Source: Geomonas sp. RF6 (GTDB lineage Bacteria > Desulfobacterota > Desulfuromonadia > Geobacterales > Geobacteraceae). Taken from it: DNA of 64,000 nt. This document shows positions 24,161 through 33,027 of this stretch, one piece after another (position 1 is the first letter of the stretch; each line of letters opens with the position of its first letter). The stretch covers positions 4,113,001 to 4,177,000 of the forward strand of contig NZ_CP087999.1 in assembly GCF_021044625.1 (NCBI RefSeq). The letters run 5' to 3'. Under the pieces are notes generated by a model. It saw nothing but the letters and a program-made list of their open reading frames with translations. It was not told the origin of the DNA and did no database searches. The position numbers and the translations under genes were made by a program.

Positions 24161-25041
24161 TCGGCAGGATCGTCTGCGCCCTTTTTCTCTGCGGCTATCT
24201 CGCCGTCATCGTTCCCTTCACCACCGCGGTAGCACACCGGCCGCTGGCGGTGAAGCTGGGGACCATGCCGAGCCCCGAGGTGCTGCGTCCCCTCTCCGGG
24301 GGAAACAGGCAGTTCATCGCGCAGTACGCGGTGGTGAAGGTCCTCTTCTACTACGGGACACTGGTGGAGAAATTCAGGGAAAAGATCTACCTGAAGCCGG
24401 AGTACGAGAACATGTTCGACACCCTTCAGACGGCGGCGAAGCTCGACCCCTGGAACAGCGACGTGTACTACTTCACCCAGGCCGCCTTCACCTGGGAGCT
24501 GCGCAGGATCGACGAGGTGAACCGACTCCTTGAGTTCGGCATGCGCTACCGCACCTGGGACTACCAGCTCCCTTTCTTCCTGGGCTTCAACAACGCCTAT
24601 TTCAGGAAGGACTACGCGGCCGCCGCGCCGTACTTCGAGAAGGCCGCGAAGCTCTCGCACGACCCTCTCATGGTGAACCTCTCCGCCCGCTATTTCTCCG
24701 AGTCGGGACAAAACGAGATGGCGCTGCGCTTCATCGAGTTCATGCAGAGGCGCACCACGGACCGGAAGATGATCGCCCTGTACGAGATACGGAAGCAGGC
24801 GCTGATCGGGGCGCTGACGGTACAAAAGGGGGCCGAGGAATACCGGCGCAGGTTCGGCACCCCCCCCGCCCGCGTCTCCGATCTCGTCGCGAAGGGGGTC
24901 CTGAAGAGCATCCCCCGCGACCCGTACGGCGGCGAGTATTACCTGGACGAAAAGGGTGTGGTGCGCAGCACCAGCAAGTTCGCCCGCCCCTCCACCCCCC
25001 CGCAGCAGAAGGGGGGAGTTCCCAGCAGGAGAATGGATTGA
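24157..25041 (+). CDS. TPR-repeat protein with N-terminal membrane anchor (ABC-associated, PilG-like position)
   Basis: Protein of 294 residues with one N-terminal hydrophobic segment (about 2-24, signal anchor or uncleaved signal) and a helical region of TPR-like repeats (LDPWNSDVYYFTQAAFTWEL; DYAAAAPYFEKAAKLSHDP; NLSARYFSESGQNEMALRFI), so the bulk is probably periplasmic. The C-terminal segment DPYGGEYYLDEKG resembles the end of type II/IV major pseudopilins. It overlaps the permease gene by ATGA and the ATPase gene by TGATG, implying tight coupling and a shared function. The substrate-linked role is unknown; an adaptor between the ABC transporter and the pilus or polysaccharide machinery is plausible. 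Confidence 0.72.
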   Translation: MIGRIVCALFLCGYLAVIVPFTTAVAHRPLAVKLGTMPSPEVLRPLSGGNRQFIAQYAVVKVLFYYGTLVEKFREKIYLKPEYENMFDTLQTAAKLDPWNSDVYYFTQAAFTWELRRIDEVNRLLEFGMRYRTWDYQLPFFLGFNNAYFRKDYAAAAPYFEKAAKLSHDPLMVNLSARYFSESGQNEMALRFIEFMQRRTTDRKMIALYEIRKQALIGALTVQKGAEEYRRRFGTPPARVSDLVAKGVLKSIPRDPYGGEYYLDEKGVVRSTSKFARPSTPPQQKGGVPSRRMD

Positions 25042-25919
25042 TGAATGCACTCGAGATCTCCGGCCTTTCCAAGACCTACCGCGGCAAGAAGCTCGCGAAG
25101 GTCACCGCCCTGAAGGACCTCTCGCTGGAGGTGCGTCCCGGCGAGGTCTTCGGCTTCCTGGGGCCGAACGGCGCCGGAAAGAGCACCACCATAAAGTCGA
25201 TCATCGGGCTCGTGCGCCCGGAGTCGGGGAGCATCACCATCTTCGGTGAGCCGGCCCGTTCCCCCCGCTCCCGCCTGAGGGTGGGGTATCTCCCGGAGAA
25301 TCCCTCCTTCTACGACTTTCTCTCTGCCCGCGAATATCTCCTCTTCGTGGGGCGCATCTTCGGCATGAGCGAGGACGCCATCAGGACCCGCAGCCATGAG
25401 GTGCTGGAGCTCCTCGATCTCGCCTCCGCCGCGGACCGCCCGGTGAGGGGATACAGCAAGGGGATGGTGCAGAGGCTGGGGCTCGCCCAGGCGATGCTGC
25501 ACGACCCGGACCTGTACATCCTGGACGAGCCGATGAGCGGGCTCGATCCCATCGGCAGGGCGCTCGTGAAGGAGATCATCAAGGAGCTGAAAACGAGCGG
25601 GAAAACGGTCTTTTTCAGCACCCACATCACGGCGGACATCGAGGTTGTGTGCGACAGGGTGGGGATCGTTGGCGGGGGGCGCCTGCGGGCCGTTGACAGC
25701 GTCGCCAATATCCTGCAAAGTGGCGTCGAAGGTTACCTCCTGCAGGTGAACCGGACCGGCACCTTCGAGGAGCTGGCGGTGGAGAAGTCCCGTCTGCAGC
25801 AGGTTCTCGGGGAGCTCTGCGCTAGCGGCGCCGTCATCGAGCGGATCGAGCCGCAGCGCAAGGATATGGAGGCGTATCTACTTGACGTTCTCGCAGACGA
25901 CGTTGCCGTCAAAAAGTAA
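25041..25919 (+). CDS. ABC transporter ATP-binding protein (PilH/XapD-like position)
   Basis: Cytoplasmic ATPase of 292 residues. Walker A GPNGAGKST (about 41-49), signature YSKGMVQRLGLAQ, Walker B LYILDEPMSGLDP and switch histidine in FFSTHITADIEVV are all intact. The C-terminal 70 residues resemble drug/Na+-type ABC-2 ATPases. I use the ATG at 25041, directly overlapping the preceding stop, with AGGAG upstream. It pairs with the permease at 23357. In G. sulfurreducens the exporter gene xapD lies in this part of the pil-linked polysaccharide locus; I believe this is the likely counterpart but cannot prove orthology. Confidence 0.88.
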   Translation: MNALEISGLSKTYRGKKLAKVTALKDLSLEVRPGEVFGFLGPNGAGKSTTIKSIIGLVRPESGSITIFGEPARSPRSRLRVGYLPENPSFYDFLSAREYLLFVGRIFGMSEDAIRTRSHEVLELLDLASAADRPVRGYSKGMVQRLGLAQAMLHDPDLYILDEPMSGLDPIGRALVKEIIKELKTSGKTVFFSTHITADIEVVCDRVGIVGGGRLRAVDSVANILQSGVEGYLLQVNRTGTFEELAVEKSRLQQVLGELCASGAVIERIEPQRKDMEAYLLDVLADDVAVKK

Positions 25920-27621
25920 GGAAATCGCTCTTCTTGTTGCGGCCGTCGCTGTTGTGTACTGCGGTGCCCTGTGGGGGACGATCGTCTCCATAGACGACGC
26001 CGCGATCATGAGATTCTACGGCAGCAGCCGGCTGTCCCTTCTCGACGTGCTCAGGGCGGGGGAGGGGTACTACTATCGCCCCCTGATCGCCCTGAGCTAT
26101 TTCCTCGATGCCCGCATCTTCGGCCACTCCCCCTTCCTGATGCACCTGGAAAACGTCCTGATCCACGGCGCGAACGTAGTCCTTCTGTACCTGCTGGCCT
26201 GCCGCCTTCTCGGGACTGCCGTTCCCCGTCTTCCCTTCCTGGCAGCCCTCGTTTTTGCAGTGCACCCCGTCAACTCCGAAGCGGTGAGCTGGATCGCCGG
26301 CCGCACCGATCCGCTGGCCGCTGTCTTCGTGCTCGGGTCTGCCCTCTCCCTGTGCCGCGGCGCCGAGACGGGGAGGGCAAGGTACACAGTACTCTCCGTA
26401 CTCCTCCTCCTCGTGGGGGTGATGGCCAAGGAGACGGCGATACTCTTTGTCCCCGCCTCCTTCGTTCTCCTTTTCTGCTGGCGCACACTGCACCCCGAGC
26501 GTTGCGACCGGTTCCGGCAGCAGGTGACGGTACTTGCCGGACTCTATCTTTGCCTCTGCGCCGGGGCCGCCGTCGTCCTCGCCTCGCGCCTGGGGGGGCA
26601 TAACAGTGCGGCGAAGCTTGCTGCCGGTGTCACCGGCGGCGCCATGCTGCACGGCCTGGACTCCCTCGTGCTGTTCCTGTCGGTGTGGGGTTTCTACCTC
26701 AAGAAGATGGTTTTTCCCTGGCCCCTTTGCTTCGCCATCACCTCCGTATCGCCGTGGTACGCGGTTCCCGGGGCGGCTGCTCTCCTTCTTCTTGGCTGCG
26801 CCCGTAAAAGAAGCCCGTGGTTCCTCCTGTTCTGCACCGGGGCCTTTTTTCTCCTCCCCGCCATCCTCGTGGGGGTGCTGGACATGACCTGGACCGTGGT
26901 GGCGGAGCGCTATCTGTACCTTCCCTGCGCCTTCTTCTCCATTGCTGTTGTCGGCTACCTTCACGAGGTGGCGCAGCGCCTGCGTCTGCGCCCGATGGCC
27001 GCTCCTGCTCTTTGGCTTCTCTTCGCCGCTGCCGCCCTTTCCACGGTGCAGCGCACGACCGTGTGGCACTCCAATCTCTCCCTCTTCACCGACACCGTGT
27101 CGAAGACCCCGGACTTCGGCATGCTGCACAACGAGCTCGCCGCCGCCCTGGCGACCTCCGGCCGGCTGGCCGAGGCCGAGAAGGAACTCGAGGTGGCCTC
27201 CACCCTTCGCCCGAGCGAGCTGGTGCAGGGACTGATCCGGCGCAACCGGATCCTCATCCGGGTGAAGATGGCGAAGACCCCGCAGGAGCGGCGCACCCTC
27301 CTCCTGGGGTACGGATGGGACAGGGTCCGCACGGACCCGGATCTCCTCAGAATCCTGCGGGACGAAGACTACGCCATGCTGCGCCATGCTTCGGGGGGGG
27401 AGCGGGACTCCCTGGCAAGCGAACTGATCGAGGTTGGCGACCGGCTCTACGCTGAAACCGGCGACACGCTCTTTCTGTACAACAACGGCCAGCTCCATCT
27501 TGGGCGTGGAGACGAGGCGCGGGCTCTCTCCTGCTTCGCCCGCTGTGCCGCCGCTCCGGAGGAGGCCTTCTACAAGGAGGCTGCCGCGAAGCTCGCCGCC
27601 AGACTGGGGGGGAAGCAATGA
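25882..27621 (+). CDS. GT-C membrane glycosyltransferase, TMTC/DUF1736-like with C-terminal TPR part
   Basis: Inner-membrane protein of 579 residues with about ten helices followed by a TPR-like C-terminus (about 400-579). The signature VFAVHPVNSEAVSWIAGRTD (about 115-135) and SIDDAAIMRFYG after helix 1 are typical of TMTC/PMT-related GT-C enzymes that transfer sugars from polyprenyl phosphate to exported proteins. A TTG at 25882 is the likely start (GGAGG nine bases before), overlapping the ATPase gene by 38 bases; a second TTG at 25903 is possible. Next to the pilin and exporter genes, pilin or surface-protein glycosylation is a reasonable guess, not shown. Confidence 0.78.
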   Translation: MTFSQTTLPSKSKEIALLVAAVAVVYCGALWGTIVSIDDAAIMRFYGSSRLSLLDVLRAGEGYYYRPLIALSYFLDARIFGHSPFLMHLENVLIHGANVVLLYLLACRLLGTAVPRLPFLAALVFAVHPVNSEAVSWIAGRTDPLAAVFVLGSALSLCRGAETGRARYTVLSVLLLLVGVMAKETAILFVPASFVLLFCWRTLHPERCDRFRQQVTVLAGLYLCLCAGAAVVLASRLGGHNSAAKLAAGVTGGAMLHGLDSLVLFLSVWGFYLKKMVFPWPLCFAITSVSPWYAVPGAAALLLLGCARKRSPWFLLFCTGAFFLLPAILVGVLDMTWTVVAERYLYLPCAFFSIAVVGYLHEVAQRLRLRPMAAPALWLLFAAAALSTVQRTTVWHSNLSLFTDTVSKTPDFGMLHNELAAALATSGRLAEAEKELEVASTLRPSELVQGLIRRNRILIRVKMAKTPQERRTLLLGYGWDRVRTDPDLLRILRDEDYAMLRHASGGERDSLASELIEVGDRLYAETGDTLFLYNNGQLHLGRGDEARALSCFARCAAAPEEAFYKEAAAKLAARLGGKQ

Positions 27622-28457
27622 CCCCGTACCTGCGCCTTCTGCGCGCCCACCAGTGGCTGAAAAACCTGATGCTCCTTTTCCCCCCCTTCCTCTCCGGCGC
27701 GCTTTTGCAACCTGCGCTGCTGCAAAGGGGGGTGCTGCCGATACTCTCCTTCTGTCTCGCCTCCAGCGCGACCTATGTCTTCAACGACGTGCACGATGCC
27801 GAGAGGGACCGCCATCACCCGGTTAAAAAGGGGAGGCCGGTCGCCTGCGGGGAAATCTCCCGGGGGCGCGCCACCTTCTTCGGGGTCTGCCTTCTCGTTG
27901 GGGCCCTTTTTTGCGGCAGCCGTGTTCCCGGAGGGTTTTTCCCCTTCCTCGCGGCGTACCTCCTCATCAACGCCTGCTACACGCTGGGGCTGAAGGCCCT
28001 CCCCGTCGTCGACATCTTCTGTATCGCCGCCGGATTCGTGCTGCGCCTGCAGGGGGGAGGGGCCGCCTTCGGAGTGATCATTTCGGAGTGGCTCTTCCTG
28101 TCGGTCTTTCTCCTTGCCGTCTTTCTCAGCACCGGTAAGAGACTGTGCGAAAAGGGGGGGCTCGCCGACAATGCGGCAAACCACCGCAAGAGCCTGGAGG
28201 GGTACCCGGAGGGGTTTCTGGAGCTCGCCATGGGGATCACCGGAGCCGCGGTCCTCGTCACCTACGCCATGTACACCCTCTCCCGCCATGCGCTCATCTA
28301 CACGGTGCCGCTGTGCACCTTCGGTCTGCTGCGCTACACCTTGCGGGTGAAGGCGGGGGGGGGAGGGGACCCGACGGACGCGCTCCTGAAGGACCTCCCC
28401 CTTTGCGTCACCGGGCTTTTGTGGGTGGTGCTGACCGCCTTCGGTATCTACCGATGA
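27618..28457 (+). CDS. UbiA-family prenyltransferase (decaprenyl-phosphate phosphoribosyltransferase-like)
   Basis: Membrane protein of 279 residues with about eight helices. The first Asp-rich motif NDVHDAERDRHHPVKKGRPV (56-75) and the sequence TGKRLCEKGGLADNA match the subgroup of UbiA enzymes that includes the mycobacterial 5-phosphoribosyl-1-pyrophosphate:decaprenyl-phosphate transferase. Such enzymes make a lipid-linked pentose phosphate, which would be a sugar donor for the GT-C enzymes in this locus. ATGA overlap with the GT-C gene before it and with the GT2 gene after it supports one unit. Confidence 0.82.
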   Translation: MTPYLRLLRAHQWLKNLMLLFPPFLSGALLQPALLQRGVLPILSFCLASSATYVFNDVHDAERDRHHPVKKGRPVACGEISRGRATFFGVCLLVGALFCGSRVPGGFFPFLAAYLLINACYTLGLKALPVVDIFCIAAGFVLRLQGGGAAFGVIISEWLFLSVFLLAVFLSTGKRLCEKGGLADNAANHRKSLEGYPEGFLELAMGITGAAVLVTYAMYTLSRHALIYTVPLCTFGLLRYTLRVKAGGGGDPTDALLKDLPLCVTGLLWVVLTAFGIYR

Positions 28458-29497
28458 GCGTGTACGTGGTGCTCGTCAACTACAACGGCTGGGAAGATAC
28501 TGTAGCCTGCCTCGACTCCCTCTTCCGTTCCGACTACCCTCGCTTTCGGGTGCTCGTCTGCGACAACGGTTCCGGTGACGGATCTCTGGACAAAATCGCG
28601 CAGTGGGCTGAGGGGGGGCGCTCGCTCCCTCCGGCTCGGCGCGGCACCCTCGCAAGGCTGCATCACCCCCCGAGGGTGAGGGCGCTCCCCTTCGCGCGCT
28701 ACGACCGCCGCGCTGCGGAGTCGGGAGGGGAGGTGGGGGAGGAAGCGCCCCTCGTCCTCATCGACTGCGGGGAAAACCTGGGCTTTGCCGGCGGGAACAA
28801 CGTGGCGCTGCGCTACGCCCTTGCCCGCGGCGATTTCGACCATGCCTGGCTTTTGAACAATGACACCGTGGTGGAGCCGGATGCCATGAGAGCCATGGCC
28901 GCGCGCCTCGCGGAGAGCGCAGAGGGGGGGCTCTGTGCCGCCACCCTTTTGCACTACCACGACCCCTCCCGGGTGCAGGCGCTGGGGGGCGGGTGGTATT
29001 GCAAGTGGCTGGGGCTTGCCTGGCACCTCGGGCGGCTCAGTAGGTGGCCGGCGCGCCCCGACCGGGACCGTATCGAGCGCCTCCTGCATTACCCCGTCGG
29101 CGCCTCCATGATGGTGTCGAAGGGGTTCCTCGAGGAGGTCGGGCTTTTGTGCGAGGAGTACTTCCTCTATTTCGAGGAGCTCGACTGGGTGCTGCGCGCC
29201 GCCGGGCGCTACGGCGTCGTCTATGCTCCCGAGAGCGTGGTGTACCACAAGGTCGGTGCCAGCGTAGGGACAAGCAGCAATCCCGCCGCAAAGAGCGCAG
29301 CCTGCGACTACTGGAACGCGAGGAACAGGATTTTCTTTACCCGGCGATGGTTTCCGGAGGCGCTCCCCACCGTCTACCTGGGACTCCTGGGGACCCTGGC
29401 GGTGCGGCTCCTCCTCGGCAAATGGGACAGGGCGGCGATGCTCCTCAGGCTTCTCTGCGGCGGGGAGGACGCGCGCCCCGTCGTCCGCCCCGGCTGA
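28454..29497 (+). CDS. GT2 glycosyltransferase (rhamnosyl/galactofuranosyl-transferase type)
   Basis: Cytoplasmic or membrane-associated GT-A enzyme of 347 residues. The N-terminus YVVLVNYNGWEDTVACLDSL and CDNGSGDGS are the nucleotide-binding start of GT2; LLNNDTVVEPDAM holds the metal-binding D-x-D equivalent, and FLYFEELDWVLRA is the conserved acceptor-site ED motif. Compared with typical members there is an insert rich in Arg/Gly around residues 50-95 (GRSLPPARRGTLARLHHPP). The ATG at 28454 overlaps the previous stop. Donor and acceptor are unknown. Confidence 0.88.
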   Translation: MSVYVVLVNYNGWEDTVACLDSLFRSDYPRFRVLVCDNGSGDGSLDKIAQWAEGGRSLPPARRGTLARLHHPPRVRALPFARYDRRAAESGGEVGEEAPLVLIDCGENLGFAGGNNVALRYALARGDFDHAWLLNNDTVVEPDAMRAMAARLAESAEGGLCAATLLHYHDPSRVQALGGGWYCKWLGLAWHLGRLSRWPARPDRDRIERLLHYPVGASMMVSKGFLEEVGLLCEEYFLYFEELDWVLRAAGRYGVVYAPESVVYHKVGASVGTSSNPAAKSAACDYWNARNRIFFTRRWFPEALPTVYLGLLGTLAVRLLLGKWDRAAMLLRLLCGGEDARPVVRPG

Positions 29498-29548
29498 GGC
29501 GCCCTGCATAGACACCTTCTATTGCGATCTCTTTTTCGAGGACCCGTT

Positions 29549-30532
29549 GTGAACAAAGCGTTGTCGCTTCTTTTCTCTGCGCTGCACAGGATCTCCCCTG
29601 TGCTCGAGCTCTTCCTGGCTCCGTTTACCCTCTTCAGCGCGCTCCTCCTCTCCTTCATCAGGAGGGGGGAGATCGACAGGATGCCTCTCACCAGGAAGAT
29701 CCTTCTGAAGGTCGGCGTCTTTCCCGTCGTGCGTCATTACTACGAGCCGCAGTTCGACCACCGGCAGTTGACCCGCCCGCTCGGGGAGGACAGGACCCTC
29801 CCGGGGGTGGATCTCAATGTGGAGGAACAGCTCGCTTTGCTGCGGGAACTGCACTACGGCGCCGAGCTCCTGCAATTCCCCACCCGCAGCGGCTCACCTC
29901 TGGAATACTGCTACGACAACCCCTTCTTCAGAGCAGGGGACTCGGAATTCCTCTACTCCATGGTACGACGGTTCACCCCGCGCACCGTCATCGAGATCGG
30001 CAGCGGCAACTCGACTCTCATGGTCAGAAACGCACTGAAAAAGAACGCGCAGGAGCGGGAGGGGTACCGCTGCAGGCACGTCTGCATCGAGCCGTACGAA
30101 ATGCCCTGGCTTGAGCAGGCCGGGGTCGAGGTGATTCGCGAGCGGGTGGAGACGGTGGATCGCGCCCTCTTCGCGGAGCTCGGAGCAGGGGACATCCTCT
30201 TTGTGGACTCCTCCCACATCATAAAACCGCAGGGGGACGTGCTCGCCATCTACCTCGAAATCCTCCCCCTCCTCAGATCGGGAGTGCTCGTGCACGTCCA
30301 CGACGTCCTGTCACCGAAAGACTATTTCGAGAGGTGGGTGGTGCACGAGGTGAAGTTCTGGAACGAACAGTACCTGCTGGAAGCTTTTCTGACTCTCAAC
30401 AACCATTTCAGAATCATCGGAGCCCTCAACTATTTGAAGCACCACCACTTCGAGGAGCTGGCAGCGAGCTGCCCGGTGATGGCGACCGAGAGCGGGTGCG
30501 AGCCCGGCTCCTTCTGGATGGTGAGGAACTGA
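29549..30532 (+). CDS. Class I SAM-dependent methyltransferase (Methyltransf_24-like)
   Basis: Protein of 327 residues with a hydrophobic N-terminal segment (about 13-35) and a Rossmann methyltransferase fold: SAM-binding VIEIGSGNSTLM near 150, acidic strand end CIEPYEMPW, and DILFVDSSHIIKPQGD with a downstream HVHDVLSPKDY resembling the metal or sugar site of TylF/Methyltransf_24-like sugar O-methyltransferases. GTG at 29549 has GAGGA six bases before; a TTG at 29522 is the alternative. Probably methylates a glycan intermediate in this locus; the acceptor is unknown. Confidence 0.75.
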   Translation: MNKALSLLFSALHRISPVLELFLAPFTLFSALLLSFIRRGEIDRMPLTRKILLKVGVFPVVRHYYEPQFDHRQLTRPLGEDRTLPGVDLNVEEQLALLRELHYGAELLQFPTRSGSPLEYCYDNPFFRAGDSEFLYSMVRRFTPRTVIEIGSGNSTLMVRNALKKNAQEREGYRCRHVCIEPYEMPWLEQAGVEVIRERVETVDRALFAELGAGDILFVDSSHIIKPQGDVLAIYLEILPLLRSGVLVHVHDVLSPKDYFERWVVHEVKFWNEQYLLEAFLTLNNHFRIIGALNYLKHHHFEELAASCPVMATESGCEPGSFWMVRN

Positions 30533-30535
30533 TCG

Positions 30536-31333
30536 ATGCGGATTTCGGTGATCACCGTCTGCCACAACAGCGCCTCATATCTTGAGCAGACCATCACGAG
30601 CGTTCTCGGGCAGTCGTACCGCGACCTGGAGTACATCATCGTGGACGGCGGATCCTGCGACGCGACGGTGCAGATCATCAAGGCCCACGCCGCCCGTGAC
30701 CCGAGGGTTCGCTGGGTCTCCGAGCCGGACGGCGGGATCTCCGATGCCATGAACAAGGGGGTGCGCATGGCGAGCGGCGAGATAGTGGCCCACCTGCACT
30801 CCGATGATTTCTATCCGCACGAGAGAGTACTGGAGGCGGTGGCCTCGGCGTGGGTGGAGCATGGTGACCCCCACTGGCTCACCGGTGGGGTCCATCTCGT
30901 GGACCGGGAGGGGCGATTCCTGAGGGAGGTGAAGGTCAGGCGCTACTCCTGCCGCAGGCTGATCCACTCAAACATACTCCTGCACCCGGCGACTTTCGTG
31001 CGGCGCACCTCCTTTCTCGCCTGCGGGGGATTCGACACCTCCTTGAGCTTCTGCATGGACTACCACCTCTGGCTCAGGCTCGGTGCGCTTGGCAACCCGA
31101 TCCTCGTGCCGCAGGCGCTCGCCTCCTTCAGGGTGCACGGGGGGAGCCGCTCTACCGCCCAGGCTGCAGCGGCCTATGCCGAGGAATTCCGGGTACGCTG
31201 CGCTTTTCTGGAGGAGCGCGGCCTGTGGCGGCTTCCGTACCGGATCGAGTACCTCGTCAAGCGGCATCTGAACCGCCTTTTCATGAATCGGCTCGCCGCC
31301 TCAGCCGACGGCGCCACCGGTGGTGACGCGTGA
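30536..31333 (+). CDS. GT2 glycosyltransferase (WcaA-like)
   Basis: GT-A enzyme of 265 residues: ISVITVCHNSASYLEQTITS (3-22), IIVDGGSCDATVQII and the DxD-type LHSDDFYPHERVL, then MDYHLWLRLG as acceptor motif. It resembles colanic-acid type glycosyltransferases acting in sequential glycan assembly. The gene starts three bases after the methyltransferase and ends by GTGA overlap with another GT2 gene. Confidence 0.88.
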   Translation: MRISVITVCHNSASYLEQTITSVLGQSYRDLEYIIVDGGSCDATVQIIKAHAARDPRVRWVSEPDGGISDAMNKGVRMASGEIVAHLHSDDFYPHERVLEAVASAWVEHGDPHWLTGGVHLVDREGRFLREVKVRRYSCRRLIHSNILLHPATFVRRTSFLACGGFDTSLSFCMDYHLWLRLGALGNPILVPQALASFRVHGGSRSTAQAAAAYAEEFRVRCAFLEERGLWRLPYRIEYLVKRHLNRLFMNRLAASADGATGGDA

Positions 31334-32091
31334 GTGCCGCCCCAAAGGTCTCGGTGATCATCCCCTGCTACAACCACGGCGCCTACCTGGACCAGGCGGT
31401 GGGGTCGGTGCTCGCCCAGAGCTATCAGGATTTCGAGATCGTGGTGGTGAACGACGGCTCAAGCGACCCGGAGACGGTGGAGCTCCTCCGGAAGTACCAA
31501 AGGCCGAAGACGAGAGTCATCCACACGGCAAACTGCGGCGTCTCCCGCGCCAGGAATGCCGGGATCAGCAGCGCCCGTGGCGCATACATCCTGCCGCTCG
31601 ACGCGGACGATTTCATCGGGGAGAGGTACCTGGAAAAGGCGGTGGCGATTCTCGATGCGGATCCCGCAGCGGGGGTGGTGTATTGCGAGCAGGAGATGTT
31701 CGGCGCACGGGAGGGGGTGCCGCCTCTCCCCCCCTACGATGCCACCGATCTCCTCTTCGACAACCTGATCCTCTCCTGCGCCATGTACCGCAAGGGGGAC
31801 TGGGAGAGGGTAGGGGGATACTCTCCCCGCTTCGTCTACGGCTGGGAAGACTGGGACTTCTGGATCTCGCTGTCGCGGCTCAACAAAAAGGTTATCAAGC
31901 TCCCCGAAATACTATACTATTACCGGATTCGCGCCGGCTCCCGGGACCGCTCCATGTGCCTTCGCCACAAGATCGCCACCATGGGGCTCCTGATCGTGCG
32001 TCACCATCCCCTTTACCTGAAGAACTGCGGCCGCCTGCTGGCGAGGAGCGCCCGGTTCCTTTCGCGCACCCTCAAGGGGGTGCTCTCTTGA
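31330..32091 (+). CDS. GT2 glycosyltransferase
   Basis: GT-A enzyme of 253 residues with VSVIIPCYNHGAYLDQAVGS, VVNDGSSDPETVELL, the metal-binding LPLDADDFIGERYLEKA and the acceptor motif GWEDWDFWISLS. It differs from the preceding GT2 in the acceptor half and so probably adds a different residue. It overlaps its upstream neighbour by GTGA and is followed closely by the Wzm-type permease. Confidence 0.9.
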   Translation: MSAAPKVSVIIPCYNHGAYLDQAVGSVLAQSYQDFEIVVVNDGSSDPETVELLRKYQRPKTRVIHTANCGVSRARNAGISSARGAYILPLDADDFIGERYLEKAVAILDADPAAGVVYCEQEMFGAREGVPPLPPYDATDLLFDNLILSCAMYRKGDWERVGGYSPRFVYGWEDWDFWISLSRLNKKVIKLPEILYYYRIRAGSRDRSMCLRHKIATMGLLIVRHHPLYLKNCGRLLARSARFLSRTLKGVLS

Positions 32092-32135
32092 TCCGGCTGA
32101 AGAACCTTCACGGAAGTGCTGAAACGAGCAATGAC

Positions 32136-32963
32136 ATGGCAGAGGCTTACGATCTGATCCTTACACCAACCTCTGCGTCGGCGAACTACTGGCGTGATCT
32201 GTGGCGCTACCGGGAGCTTTTCTGCTTTCTGGCTTGGCGCGACATCCTGGTGCGCTACAAGCAGACCTCGATCGGCGTGGCCTGGAGCGTGCTGCGCCCC
32301 TTCCTCACCATGGTGGTCTTCACCCTGATTTTCGGAAGGGTGGCGCAGCTCCCCTCCAACGGCGTTCCCTACCCGGTCATGGTGTACGCGGGGATGCTCC
32401 CCTGGCAGCTCTTCGCGAACTCCCTCTCCGAGAGCAGCAATTCGTTGCTGGACAACGCAAACCTCCTGACGAAGGTCTATTTCCCGAGGGTGATCGTCCC
32501 TGCCAGCGCCGTCATCGTCAGCGTGGTCGATTTTCTCATCTCCAGCCTGATCCTCTGCGGGATCATGGCGTGGTACCGTTTCGTTCCCGACCTGAAGATT
32601 CTGCTTTTGCCGGTCTTTTTCCTGCTGGCCTGTCTCGCCGCCTCGGGAGCGGGCTTCTGGCTCTCTGCGCTCAACGTGAAGTACCGCGATTTCCGCCACG
32701 TGGTCCCCTTTCTGGTGCAATTCGGCCTCTACGTCTCTCCTGTGGGATTCTCCAGCGCGATCGTGTCCGAGGAGTGGCGCTTCTTCTACTTCCTGAACCC
32801 CATGGTCGGCGTCATCGACGGTTTCCGCTGGGCGCTCCTTGGGGATGCCTTCCCGGTGAACTGGTCCGGCTTTTTCCTCTCCTGCGCCCTCGTCCTTTTC
32901 ATCTTCGCTGGCGGGATCCTCTACTTCCGCCGCATGGAACGCAGCTTTGCGGACGTGATATGA
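32136..32963 (+). CDS. wzm: Polysaccharide ABC exporter permease (Wzm)
   Basis: ABC-2 permease of 275 residues with six helices that carries a lipid-linked polysaccharide across the inner membrane. The N-terminal amphipathic stretch YRELFCFLAWRDILVRYKQT and the following SIGVAWSVLRPFLTMVVFTL are hallmark Wzm/TagG sequences; the N-P-M of FYFLNPMVGVIDGFRWAL is conserved too. The ATG at 32136 is used; a TTG at 32088 overlapping the previous stop would add 16 residues. It works with the Wzt ATPase encoded 64 bases downstream. Confidence 0.94.
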   Translation: MAEAYDLILTPTSASANYWRDLWRYRELFCFLAWRDILVRYKQTSIGVAWSVLRPFLTMVVFTLIFGRVAQLPSNGVPYPVMVYAGMLPWQLFANSLSESSNSLLDNANLLTKVYFPRVIVPASAVIVSVVDFLISSLILCGIMAWYRFVPDLKILLLPVFFLLACLAASGAGFWLSALNVKYRDFRHVVPFLVQFGLYVSPVGFSSAIVSEEWRFFYFLNPMVGVIDGFRWALLGDAFPVNWSGFFLSCALVLFIFAGGILYFRRMERSFADVI

Positions 32964-33027
32964 GAGAGCGCATGGCCGCACGGCGGCGCATTACACTCCC
33001 TTGCAGAATCCGGTGGACGGGCCTTTG

